In this document: piece by piece, positions 1 through 5,890 of the stretch
How the letters are laid out: each line of letters begins with the position of its first letter
Numbering within the stretch: position 1 is the stretch's first letter
Source of the DNA: Alphaproteobacteria bacterium
Lineage (GTDB): Bacteria > Pseudomonadota > Alphaproteobacteria > Rs-D84
NCBI GenBank assembly: GCA_017383325.1
Contig: JAFNYG010000070.1
Span: 1-6,549, forward strand
Length of the DNA: 6,549 bases
Direction of reading: 5' to 3'
The notes under the pieces: model-generated
What the model was told of the DNA's origin: nothing
Databases searched by the model: none
What the model saw: only the letters and a program-made list of their open reading frames with translations
Made by a program: the position numbers and the translations under genes

Positions 1-1415
1 ACAACAATTTCTTGTTGGAATGCCAGGCTGCTGCGAACGAAGCGATGATAAAAGTATGTGGCGACACAGAAAATTGTAATTCCCTGGCGGTGGACGAAAA
101 CATCGGCGCCCGTTCCCTGGAATACAAGATTTGTGAATATGGGTTAACATCAGATCAAATCGTCATATCCCAAGAAAACTGCTTTGCAGACGTATCACAA
201 ATTCCAGATGAAATGCTGGGGCGCGTCCCCGGCTCAACAACAGGTAAACTGGGCCCTGTTGTACCATTAACAGGAAACATCACAGGAATAATTTATTGGT
301 CTGCAATAAACGTCACAGATGACGGCCGCATAAGTTCAACAGAACAATACATAGAAAATACTGCACACGAAGAAACAAAAACGGAACAATATAAACAAAC
401 CATTATGTCAGAAATTACATTGCTGCAAAAAAACATCAACGACATAATTAATGCGATTGAATCCGATCCAACGGTTCAATACTGCATGACCGGGCGTCAA
501 ATCCCAGGTATAAAAGACCTTAAACACAATCAAAACGCGGCACGCTTTCCAAATTTAACAAAACAAATGCGCATGATTATCAGCAATAATGCCCTGGCCG
601 TTGCACGTGAAAATTACAATAAAAAATTCGACCAGTTAAATGAGCAAATGCTGCGCGACGCGACGAAAATTGCGGAACGTCAATCTGAAATTCTGGGCGA
701 AAATAAAAAAGACGTTTACCGCGACATTGCCCGACATTCTTGTGTTGTGCTGGCAGATCTGTCCGCGCTTCCGAAATCGCCGCCACCACCGCCGGGAATC
801 GGTGGAAAACTGGTTCTTGGGATAGTTCTGGTTACCGCCATTGTTGTTGCATCTGTATTTACATTTGGCGCAGGCGGCATAGCAACTGCCGCTGGCGTAG
901 CTGCCGCTGAAGCTGCTGGCGCCACTACAGCCGCCGCCGGCACCATAAGTACTGCTGCAGTATCAGCTGCAGCAGCCGGCGGAACTTCAATTGCCGCCGG
1001 TGCTGCTGGTATGGGGGCCGGTCTAAGCGCTGGAATGTCAATAGTATCTGCAGGCGCTGCAGGTTTTGCTGCTGGCGCTGCCGTAACATCGTCCCTTGCC
1101 GCCAGTGCCACAACCGCATTGGTTGCCGCCATAACAGGTGGCGCGGCATTAGTATCGGGTGGCATTTTATCTGTCGCAGAAAAATACAAAGACGGCGACA
1201 CAAAATCCAGTGAATCATCTTTATCTGGGAAACACGAAATGAATCAATGGAATTATCGTGAAACAATCACAACAACTTTTGACTGGGATAATGTCACATG
1301 TCAAAAATGCACTGAATCACAATTATGCGCCAAAGAACGCACACCGTTATTCGGCAAAAAATCATGTGCAAAATGGGGCGAAAAACAAACGGTTTGCACA
1401 GACGTAAAATTCTGA
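1..1415 (+). CDS. Unrecognised large protein with Ala/Gly-rich hydrophobic segment and Cys-clustered tail (5' end missing)
   Basis: The frame is open to the left edge (first whole codon at base 3), so the true start lies outside; a TTG at 12 is only the first possible start inside the window. Numbering residues from that TTG, 467 are visible. There are 12 cysteines: 4, 16, 22, 41, 57, 158, 244, 430, 433, 439, 452 and 462. Residues about 112-150 and 190-240 are rich in E, K, Q and aliphatic residues and look helical, possibly coiled-coil. A run of five prolines (257-261) is followed by an Ala/Gly/Ser/Thr-rich hydrophobic segment (267-389) with only one charged residue (E300); its first part (267-285) resembles a transmembrane helix. 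The tail has a CxxC (430-433) plus three more cysteines. The cysteine content suggests disulfides and an exported location, which is inference. I recognise no family or catalytic motif. Codon use resembles that of the opposing operon, with no sign of recent transfer. The gene ends 48 nt before the shared terminator. Confidence 0.8.
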   Translation, partial: NNFLLECQAAANEAMIKVCGDTENCNSLAVDENIGARSLEYKICEYGLTSDQIVISQENCFADVSQIPDEMLGRVPGSTTGKLGPVVPLTGNITGIIYWSAINVTDDGRISSTEQYIENTAHEETKTEQYKQTIMSEITLLQKNINDIINAIESDPTVQYCMTGRQIPGIKDLKHNQNAARFPNLTKQMRMIISNNALAVARENYNKKFDQLNEQMLRDATKIAERQSEILGENKKDVYRDIARHSCVVLADLSALPKSPPPPPGIGGKLVLGIVLVTAIVVASVFTFGAGGIATAAGVAAAEAAGATTAAAGTISTAAVSAAAAGGTSIAAGAAGMGAGLSAGMSIVSAGAAGFAAGAAVTSSLAASATTALVAAITGGAALVSGGILSVAEKYKDGDTKSSESSLSGKHEMNQWNYRETITTTFDWDNVTCQKCTESQLCAKERTPLFGKKSCAKWGEKQTVCTDVKF

Positions 1416-1459
1416 ACCGCCACGGTGAAAATCCCCCAGTATATCCGCAATATATATTC

Positions 1460-1500
1460 AAAAAAAACCGATGGCTATACCTCACCATCGGTTTTTCATA
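1460..1500. terminator. Bidirectional intrinsic terminator between convergent units
   Basis: A 12-bp perfect stem (1463-1474 with 1485-1496) encloses a 10-nt loop; the GC-rich core is CCGATGG/CCATCGG. Read on the minus strand, the stem ends in a run of eight U residues (1460-1467), the classic form of a strong Rho-independent terminator, 30 nt after the rpsK stop. Read on the plus strand it has a U5 tail (1492-1496), weaker but plausible for the upstream gene ending at 1415. In both directions the U tail forms part of the A-U base of the stem. It marks the end of the ribosomal protein operon immediately after rpsK. Confidence 0.9.
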
Positions 1501-1525
1501 CAAATAAATTATGCAATTTATTTTA

Positions 1526-1909
1526 TTACACGCGACGCACTTTCTTTGGTCTGCAACCATTGTGTGGAATGCGTGTTGTATCTGTAATGGACTGCACAAT
1601 CAGACCGGCATTTGCCAATCCACGTACAGCAGATTCACGACCCTGACCAATACCACGCATTAAAACATCAACTGTTTTCATACCCATTTCGGCGACTTTT
1701 TTACCAACTGCATCTGCAACAACTGTTGCGGCATATGGTGTGGACTTTTTTGCGCCCTTAAAATTATTTGCCCCAGCGGTCGCCCATGTCAACACAGCGC
1801 CCGACTGATCTGTGATTGTAATACGTGTATTGTTGTTTGTCGCAACGACATGTGCAATACCATGCGATACTTTCTTAACAACTTTTTTCTTAGCTTTTGT
1901 AACTGCCAT
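1526..1909 (-). CDS. rpsK: 30S ribosomal protein S11
   Basis: S11 sits on the platform of the 30S subunit, near the E site, contacting 16S rRNA. The 127-residue product has the usual length (about 125-130) and the basic N-terminal extension. Family marks are KKSTPYAA (54-61), GQGRESAVRGL (88-98) and the near-invariant C-terminal IPHNGCRPKK (114-123) followed by VRRV. The usual RKSTP is KKSTP here. The ATG at 1909 is preceded by AAGG at 1920-1923, 10 nt away. It is the last gene of the operon; in most alphaproteobacteria rpoA and rplQ follow, but here a strong terminator does. The 163-nt gap from rpsM is long for this operon, so separate translation control or a local promoter is possible. Confidence 0.97.
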   Translation of the reverse strand: MAVTKAKKKVVKKVSHGIAHVVATNNNTRITITDQSGAVLTWATAGANNFKGAKKSTPYAATVVADAVGKKVAEMGMKTVDVLMRGIGQGRESAVRGLANAGLIVQSITDTTRIPHNGCRPKKVRRV

Positions 1910-2072
1910 TTTATTTAAACCTTTTTTCGATGTCTACAATTAACTATGGTGTTAATCTCTACCTTATTCTTAAATTTAAGAGAACATTACAGATGCGTGG
2001 TTGTTGGCAAGTGCAGTGTACAAAAGTTACATAAACGCGCCAACAACAAGCAGATGTGATGTTATATTAAAT
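1910..2072 (-). other. Long rpsM-rpsK spacer with inverted repeats
   Basis: This 163-nt spacer has no convincing ORF. It holds a 9-bp perfect inverted repeat (2000-2008 with 2039-2047, GTTGTTGGC and complement, 30 nt apart), a 14-bp AT-rich perfect palindrome (1968-1981, core CTTAAATTTAAG) and a 6-bp inverted repeat (1939-1944 with 1951-1956). On the minus strand a possible weak promoter, TTGGCG and TACACT 17 nt apart, each matching four of six consensus positions, lies within the larger repeat. Any of these could shape the 5' leader or processing of the rpsK message. No role is shown by the sequence alone. Confidence 0.5.
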
Positions 2073-2450
2073 TTATTTACCCTTTGTTGCAGAACCGGCA
2101 ACCACGATACGCTTCCCCTTACGTGTACGCGCATTTGTTTGGGTACGCTGACCACGAACCGGCAAACGGTTACGATGGCGAATACCACGATATGCCTTTA
2201 AATCCTGCAAACGTTTGATATTCATTGTGACTTCACGACGAACGTCACCTTCTACTTTAAAGTTTTCTTCGATATACTTCGAAATTTTAATAACATCCTC
2301 GTCTGTCAAATCCTTTGCGCGCAGACCGTCTTTTAATTTCAAAGCCTTGACGATTTGTGCCGATTTTGCCGGCCCAATACCGTGAATATACTGCAACGCA
2401 ATTTCGATACGTTTTTCAGTCGGAATGTTAACACCTGCTATACGTGCCAT
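2073..2450 (-). CDS. rpsM: 30S ribosomal protein S13
   Basis: S13 lies in the head of the 30S subunit, contacts the 50S subunit and the P-site tRNA, and pairs with S19. The 125-residue protein shows the conserved N-terminus ARIAGVNIP (2-10), the helix-two-turns-helix segment with the [12 protein letters not shown] motif (23-34), and the basic tail [16 protein letters not shown] (99-114). Length is normal. The ATG at 2450 follows AAGGA at 2460-2464, 9 nt away. In alphaproteobacteria adk normally lies between secY and rpsM; here there is only a 150-nt leader with a possible promoter, so rpsM-rpsK may be transcribed partly on their own. Confidence 0.97.
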   Translation of the reverse strand: MARIAGVNIPTEKRIEIALQYIHGIGPAKSAQIVKALKLKDGLRAKDLTDEDVIKISKYIEENFKVEGDVRREVTMNIKRLQDLKAYRGIRHRNRLPVRGQRTQTNARTRKGKRIVVAGSATKGK

Positions 2451-2547
2451 TTTTCATTTTCCTTTTTATTTAACTGCGGTTCATCCAGTCCACCGGAATC
2501 CCCGATACCCAAACCCACAGATTTCGCCATGGGCTATTTTATTTTGC
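2451..2547 (-). promoter_or_regulatory. Possible rpsM-rpsK 5' leader
   Basis: This is the stretch between the candidate start site and rpsM. It is locally G-rich on the mRNA strand: tracts of three, three, four and two G residues fall in 2494-2516. It also contains an open frame of 30 codons (ATG at 2528-2530, stop at 2438-2440) that runs over the rpsM start by 13 nt but has no Shine-Dalgarno sequence. In E. coli, S4 represses rpsM translation through a structured leader; whether this leader has a comparable role cannot be read from the sequence. Confidence 0.3.
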
Positions 2548-2553
2548 CGAATA

Positions 2554-2581
2554 ATTTTATATAAATATCAGCAAAAGTCAA
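2554..2581 (-). promoter_or_regulatory. Candidate sigma-70 promoter upstream of rpsM
   Basis: On the minus strand, TTGACT (2576-2581, five of six matches to TTGACA) and TAAAAT (2554-2559, five of six to TATAAT) are 16 nt apart in an AT-rich stretch just after the secY stop. Transcription would begin near 2547 and give a leader of roughly 97 nt before rpsM. AT-rich spacers produce such matches by chance, so this is a good candidate and not a demonstrated promoter. Confidence 0.5.
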
Positions 2582-2600
2582 ATCTTGTTTTGCTTACCGC

Positions 2601-3917
2601 CTATCCGCGAAAGCGCCCCTTCTTTTGTGTTTTTTTAATAACACCGCTGTACTGCTTGGCAACCAAGTAGGACTGCACCTGATTAACCGTATCCAACACA
2701 ACACCTGCAACGATTAATACACTGGTACCACCAATCGCCAATGGCATACCTAAATGAGTATTCAATACAATCGGCAACACACAAACAACAATCAAATATG
2801 CAACACCAATTGCCGTTGTACGCGACACGACATTATCCAGATATTTAATTGTCTGTTCACCTGGTCTGACACCTGGTATATAACCACCGGCATTTTTCAA
2901 ATTATTACTGGTTTCTTCGGAATTAAAAATCACCGCGGTCTGGAAATACGCAAAGAACGCAATCAGAACCGTAAACAGCAATATATATGACCAAGTACCA
3001 TATGTAAAGAATCCCAAAATTGTTTGAACGGTTAAATTTTCACTCTGAACAAATCGCTGAACAAATGCAGGCAACATCATAATTGATGACGCAAACACAG
3101 GTCCCATAACCCCAGACATATTAATCTTAATCGGCAAATATGATGCATTTGTATTCACAACACCATTTGCCATAACCTGACGAGGATACAGAATCTGAAT
3201 ACGACGTTGCGCCTGTTCAAAGAACGCAATCAACGCCACAATTCCAACAACAAACGCAACCACCAATGCAATCATCGCAGGGGAAATCTGCCCAACAGAC
3301 CCCAGTGAAATCAACTGTGCGATACCACCAGGAACCTCGGCAATAATACCCGCAAAGATTAACAATGACGCGCCTTGTCCAATACCACGGGCAGTAATCT
3401 GTTCTGCCAACCACATGACAAACACAGTACCACCAACCAACGCAATTATCGCGGACAATTCAAATGCAAATCCTGGATTTACAACCGCGGCGACACCATT
3501 TACCGGCGCCATCGCCTCTAATCCACGAACAACTGCCCAACCCTGAACAACCGCCAAAAACACAGCCAAATAACGGGTATACTGGTTGATTTTTACGCGG
3601 CCAGATTCGCCTTCCTTGCGCAGTTCACCCAAAGACTTGCTGGTTGCACTTAACAACTGCAACACGATTGACGCTGAAATGTACGGGAAAATGTTCAATG
3701 CCAAAACAGACATACGTGACAAAGAACCACCACTGAACATATCAAACATGCCCATCATCCCATTATCGCCCTGGAACAGGTGCAAAACTGCCGACGCATT
3801 AACCCCCGGCAATGGAATGAACGACCCAATACGATAAACAACCAGCGCCCCCAACGTAAACAGAATACGCTTCTGCAAATCGCTAAGATTACCGAAAAAG
3901 TCTTTTAAGAATTTCAT
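2601..3917 (-). CDS. secY: Protein translocase subunit SecY
   Basis: SecY is the channel of the SecYEG translocon in the inner membrane, used for secretion with SecA and for co-translational membrane insertion. The 438 residues match the family length and show ten hydrophobic segments. Visible marks are the first helix (17-36, ending RIGSFIPLPG), the plug and helix 2 region (58-90), EQITARGIGQGAS (172-184), the cytoplasmic loop with YPRQ (244-247) and SYLPIKINMSGV (259-270), and the last large cytoplasmic loop GGYIPGVRPGEQT (344-356), which is important for SecA and ribosome contact. The tail is basic (KKTQKKGRFRG). After SGV the usual IPP or IPA is MGP, losing one common proline. The ATG at 3917 is fixed by an in-frame TAA 15 nt upstream (bases 3930-3932); no clear Shine-Dalgarno sequence precedes it, and a stem-loop lies just upstream. 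Confidence 0.98.
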   Translation of the reverse strand: MKFLKDFFGNLSDLQKRILFTLGALVVYRIGSFIPLPGVNASAVLHLFQGDNGMMGMFDMFSGGSLSRMSVLALNIFPYISASIVLQLLSATSKSLGELRKEGESGRVKINQYTRYLAVFLAVVQGWAVVRGLEAMAPVNGVAAVVNPGFAFELSAIIALVGGTVFVMWLAEQITARGIGQGASLLIFAGIIAEVPGGIAQLISLGSVGQISPAMIALVVAFVVGIVALIAFFEQAQRRIQILYPRQVMANGVVNTNASYLPIKINMSGVMGPVFASSIMMLPAFVQRFVQSENLTVQTILGFFTYGTWSYILLFTVLIAFFAYFQTAVIFNSEETSNNLKNAGGYIPGVRPGEQTIKYLDNVVSRTTAIGVAYLIVVCVLPIVLNTHLGMPLAIGGTSVLIVAGVVLDTVNQVQSYLVAKQYSGVIKKTQKKGRFRG

Positions 3918-3940
3918 TTGCGTGAACTTTTAACCATTGA

Positions 3941-3966
3941 TTGGCATCCAGGTTCCCAGATGCCAA
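3941..3966 (-). promoter_or_regulatory. Stem-loop in the rplO-secY spacer
   Basis: An 8-bp perfect inverted repeat (TTGGCATC at 3941-3948, GATGCCAA at 3959-3966) can extend inward on the mRNA strand by two G-U and two G-C pairs to a GAAC loop. It lies 24 nt upstream of the secY ATG and is not followed by a U run, so it is not an intrinsic terminator. It could protect or mark a processing end, or affect secY translation. Confidence 0.6.
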
Positions 3967-3982
3967 ATACAGATTTTACTTT

Positions 3983-4441
3983 TTATTTATTTTTGATTGT
4001 GCCACCGGCTTTTACAATCGCTTCTTCCGCTGCCTTGGACCATTTATCCGCCACAACATTAATCGCGGTCTTGATTTCACCCTTGGCCAAAACCTTCAAA
4101 CCATCCAATTTACGATTAATGATTTTTGCAGACAACAAAGAATCCATTGTGATTTCTTTTGCAGCATCAATTTTACCACTTGCAATGAATTTTTCCAAAT
4201 CACCCAAATTGATTGTTACATATTCTTTGGCAAATGGGTTATTGAAACCAAATTTTGGGAAACGACGCAAAATTGGCATCTGACCACCTTGGAATGTCGC
4301 CTGTTTACGTGAACCACTACGTGCTTTCTGCCCCTTGTGCCCACGACCGGCTGTCTTGCCAGACCCAGATCCCATACCACGACCAACGCGTGTTGCGTTC
4401 TGACGTGCGCCTAAATTATCCATCAATGCATTTAATTTCAT
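3983..4441 (-). CDS. rplO: 50S ribosomal protein L15
   Basis: L15 is a late-assembly 50S protein whose extended N-terminal arm runs into 23S rRNA. The 152 residues are close to the usual 145-155. Family marks are the Gly/Lys/Arg-rich arm with GRGMGSGSGKTAGRGHKGQK (20-39), GGQMPILRRFPKFGF (52-66), and the C-terminal globular domain including the segment GLKVLAKGEI (114-123). The start at 4441 was chosen because MKLNALMDNLGA is the typical N-terminus and AGGAG (4450-4454) lies 8 nt upstream. A GTG at 4504 would add 21 residues, but these would be encoded by two hairpins and do not resemble L15. Confidence 0.97.
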   Translation of the reverse strand: MKLNALMDNLGARQNATRVGRGMGSGSGKTAGRGHKGQKARSGSRKQATFQGGQMPILRRFPKFGFNNPFAKEYVTINLGDLEKFIASGKIDAAKEITMDSLLSAKIINRKLDGLKVLAKGEIKTAINVVADKWSKAAEEAIVKAGGTIKNK

Positions 4442-4449
4442 TTCTTTTA

Positions 4450-4454
4450 CTCCT
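4450..4454 (-). promoter_or_regulatory. Ribosome binding site fixing the rplO start
   Basis: AGGAG on the minus strand, 8 nt before the ATG at 4441. It decides against the longer GTG-initiated form beginning at 4504. It sits 2 nt from the base of a 6-bp hairpin (4457-4471), so structure could affect ribosome access. Confidence 0.85.
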
Positions 4455-4456
4455 GT

Positions 4457-4504
4457 AACTACTATGTAGTTCTTTGTCGCACGAAAACAAGATTGTTTTC
4501 GCAC
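4457..4504 (-). promoter_or_regulatory. Two tandem stem-loops in the rpmD-rplO spacer
   Basis: The first hairpin in transcription order pairs CGAAAACAA (4482-4490) with TTGTTTTCG (4493-4501); the two innermost A-T pairs may open to form the loop, and two G-U pairs plus one G-C pair extend it to 4479-4504. The second pairs AACTAC (4457-4462) with GTAGTT (4466-4471) around a 3-nt loop. Neither has a terminator-like U tail. The pair occupies most of the 75-nt spacer and ends next to the rplO ribosome binding site. Candidate roles are RNase processing, message stabilisation or control of rplO and downstream genes. Confidence 0.6.
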
Positions 4505-4516
4505 TCGGTTTATTAA

Positions 4517-4693
4517 TTATTTTACCACTTCGACCAGGTGAGAAACCTTGGCAACCATACCACGTACAGATGCGCTATCTTCCACTTCTTTGGTCTTTCC
4601 GATACGGCCCAAGCCCAACGCCTTCACAATTTTAACTTGTGATTCTGGACGACCGATAGTACTTTTAACTTGTTTTACAACTATTTTAGCCAT
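4517..4693 (-). CDS. rpmD: 50S ribosomal protein L30
   Basis: L30 is a small 50S protein binding 23S rRNA. The 58-residue product begins MAKIVVKQVKS, followed by the hallmark TIGRPESQVKIVKALGLGRI (12-31) and ends VSHLVEVVK; the fold is a compact beta-alpha-beta-alpha-beta unit and the length matches the family (about 58-62). The ATG at 4693 has AGGAG at 4702-4706, 8 nt upstream. It lies 31 nt after rpsE, in the standard rpsE-rpmD-rplO order. Confidence 0.96.
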   Translation of the reverse strand: MAKIVVKQVKSTIGRPESQVKIVKALGLGRIGKTKEVEDSASVRGMVAKVSHLVEVVK

Positions 4694-4724
4694 AATTCAA
4701 ACTCCTGTTTATCTTGTGCCCAGA

Positions 4725-5279
4725 TTATTTGGCATCGTCTGCAACTTCTAATTTCTTGCCATCACGACCTGCGATGATTTCTGCAACTGTCTTGCCACGA
4801 CGTGCCGCAACAGTTTTTGGCGAATTCATCTTAGCAAAAGCCAAGAAAGCAGCACGTATCATGTTGTTTGGATTATTTGAACCCTGTGATTTAACAACAA
4901 CGTCCTGTACACCCAAGCATTCAAATACCGCACGCAATGCACCACCTGCAATAATACCAGTACCTGGAACAGCACTACGAACAACCAACTTACTAGCGCC
5001 ATATTTTGCTGCAATATCATGATGCAATGTACGACCTTCCTTCAGTGGTACACGAATCATCTTCGCTTTGGCCGCCTTGGTTGCCTTCTGCACCGCAGAT
5101 TGCACTTCCAACGCCTTGCCCTTGCCAAAACCTACGCGACCTGCTTTATCCCCGACAACAACCAATGCCGAGAAAGACATATTGCGACCGCCCTTCACAG
5201 TCTTAGATACACGGTTAATAGATACTAACTTATCAACCAAGTTATCTGTCTGCAATTTTTTATCATCAAAACGTGCCAT
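4725..5279 (-). CDS. rpsE: 30S ribosomal protein S5
   Basis: S5 lies at the back of the 30S subunit, forms part of the mRNA entry channel, and affects decoding accuracy. The 184-residue protein has an N-terminal double-stranded-RNA-binding-like domain (about 14-78) with [20 protein letters not shown] (24-43) and [10 protein letters not shown] (47-56), then the C-terminal domain with [17 protein letters not shown] (104-120) and [12 protein letters not shown] (132-143). It is within the usual alphaproteobacterial length range. The ATG at 5279 follows GGAG (5287-5290) by 7 nt. The gap from rplR is 23 nt. Confidence 0.98.
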   Translation of the reverse strand: MARFDDKKLQTDNLVDKLVSINRVSKTVKGGRNMSFSALVVVGDKAGRVGFGKGKALEVQSAVQKATKAAKAKMIRVPLKEGRTLHHDIAAKYGASKLVVRSAVPGTGIIAGGALRAVFECLGVQDVVVKSQGSNNPNNMIRAAFLAFAKMNSPKTVAARRGKTVAEIIAGRDGKKLEVADDAK

Positions 5280-5302
5280 TATTATACTCCGTCTTATTCA
5301 AA

Positions 5303-5659
5303 TTAAATTCTTACGCCACCTGCGCGGATTGCTTCGCACAATGCCTTAACACGACCGTGATAGCGGTAACCGCCACGATCAAAATAACAGTTATCAGCAA
5401 TTTTTGCAGCAACTACGCGTTCTGCAAAAGCCTTGCCGACCAATTCGGCACCTGCAACATTCCACCCTTTCCCTGCGAACGCCTTTTCTTTGGACGAAGC
5501 AGCACAAATTGTGTGTCCCTTGGTATCATCAATTGCTTGAATTTCAATATGACGACCAGAACGGAAAACCGACAAACGAATCTTGCCAGGATTTTTTCTT
5601 TTCAACGCACCACGGTTTGCCAGTGTGCGTCTTTCTTCAGAATTTAAATGTTTTAACAT
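5303..5659 (-). CDS. rplR: 50S ribosomal protein L18
   Basis: L18 binds 5S rRNA with L5 and L25-type proteins and attaches it to the central protuberance of the 50S subunit. The 118 residues match the family. Conserved parts are the basic N-terminal arm, IRLSVFRSGRHIEIQAIDD (27-45) and the C-terminal FDRGGYRYHGRVKALCEAIR (93-112). The start at 5659 was preferred over a TTG at 5680, because AAGGA (5668-5672) lies 8 nt before it and MLKHLNSEERR is a normal L18 start. A small unrecognised gene separates it from rplF, where the usual order has them adjacent. Confidence 0.97.
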   Translation of the reverse strand: MLKHLNSEERRTLANRGALKRKNPGKIRLSVFRSGRHIEIQAIDDTKGHTICAASSKEKAFAGKGWNVAGAELVGKAFAERVVAAKIADNCYFDRGGYRYHGRVKALCEAIRAGGVRI

Positions 5660-5667
5660 TTCTTTTT

Positions 5668-5672
5668 TCCTT
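5668..5672 (-). promoter_or_regulatory. Ribosome binding site fixing the rplR start
   Basis: AAGGA on the minus strand, 8 nt before the ATG at 5659, within a purine-rich tract. It rules out the in-frame TTG at 5680, which would place this site inside the coding region. Confidence 0.8.
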
Positions 5673-5712
5673 TTTTTCAATCCCCGTAACAGCGGGAACT
5701 ACTCATTTCAAG

Positions 5713-5877
5713 TTATTTTGTTTTCTTCTTTGAATCCTGTAACAACTTCTTTACTTTGTTTTTATTTGCAGAAATATACATTGAAACAGCGCCCCATCCC
5801 AACAATACAACCAGGCCAGTCCCAGATATAATACCCCCAGCAACCCTTACAAACACAGACGGTTCTACAGAATTCAT
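5713..5877 (-). CDS. Small unrecognised single-pass membrane protein
   Basis: A 54-residue product has a short polar N-terminus (MNSVEPS), one hydrophobic Gly-rich segment (about 8-35, with VRVAGGIISGTGLVVLLGWG at 10-29), and a very basic cytoplasmic-type tail (NKNKVKKLLQDSKKKTK). By the positive-inside rule the tail faces the cytoplasm. The ATG at 5877 is 13 nt after the rplF stop, with AAAGG (5888-5892) 10 nt upstream. The frame stays open further upstream inside rplF, but that extension overlaps rplF and is unlikely to be used. It lies in the operon direction, filling most of the 231-nt gap between rplF and rplR. I recognise no family with confidence; the hydrophobic core has only a vague likeness to small YgaP/DUF2892-type proteins. 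It is too unlike SecE or SecG to be called either. Confidence 0.65.
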   Translation of the reverse strand: MNSVEPSVFVRVAGGIISGTGLVVLLGWGAVSMYISANKNKVKKLLQDSKKKTK

Positions 5878-5890
5878 TGATACAAAACCT

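Noticed and set aside
1..20. CAACAA/TTGTTG inverted repeat at the left edge
   Set aside because: A 6-bp stem with a 4-nt loop inside an open coding frame, of the kind expected by chance in AT-rich DNA.
716..1201. 161-codon minus-strand open frame rich in Ala and Pro
   Set aside because: It mirrors the Ala/Gly-rich coding stretch of the plus-strand gene; low-complexity GC-rich codons keep the opposite strand free of stops. Its product is a monotone Ala/Pro string with no recognisable family.
2438..2530. 30-codon frame before rpsM called as a gene
   Set aside because: It has no Shine-Dalgarno sequence, no recognisable product, and overlaps rpsM; kept only as an observation about the leader.
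3918..4312. Two plus-strand open frames of about 120 codons opposite rplO
   Set aside because: They lie antisense to a clear L15 gene and encode no recognisable domain; they are by-products of its codon pattern.
3983..4504. Longer L15 starting at GTG 4504
   Set aside because: The extra 21 residues are encoded by the two spacer hairpins, do not resemble L15, and the ATG at 4441 has a well-placed AGGAG.
5303..5680. 125-residue L18 starting at TTG 5680
   Set aside because: The extra seven residues are encoded by the Shine-Dalgarno region itself (AAGGA at 5668-5672), which fits the ATG at 5659.
5683..5696. Small CCCG/CGGG hairpin before rplR as a terminator
   Set aside because: The stem is only four G-C pairs, and the downstream minus-strand tract is A-rich, not U-rich, so it would not terminate transcription.
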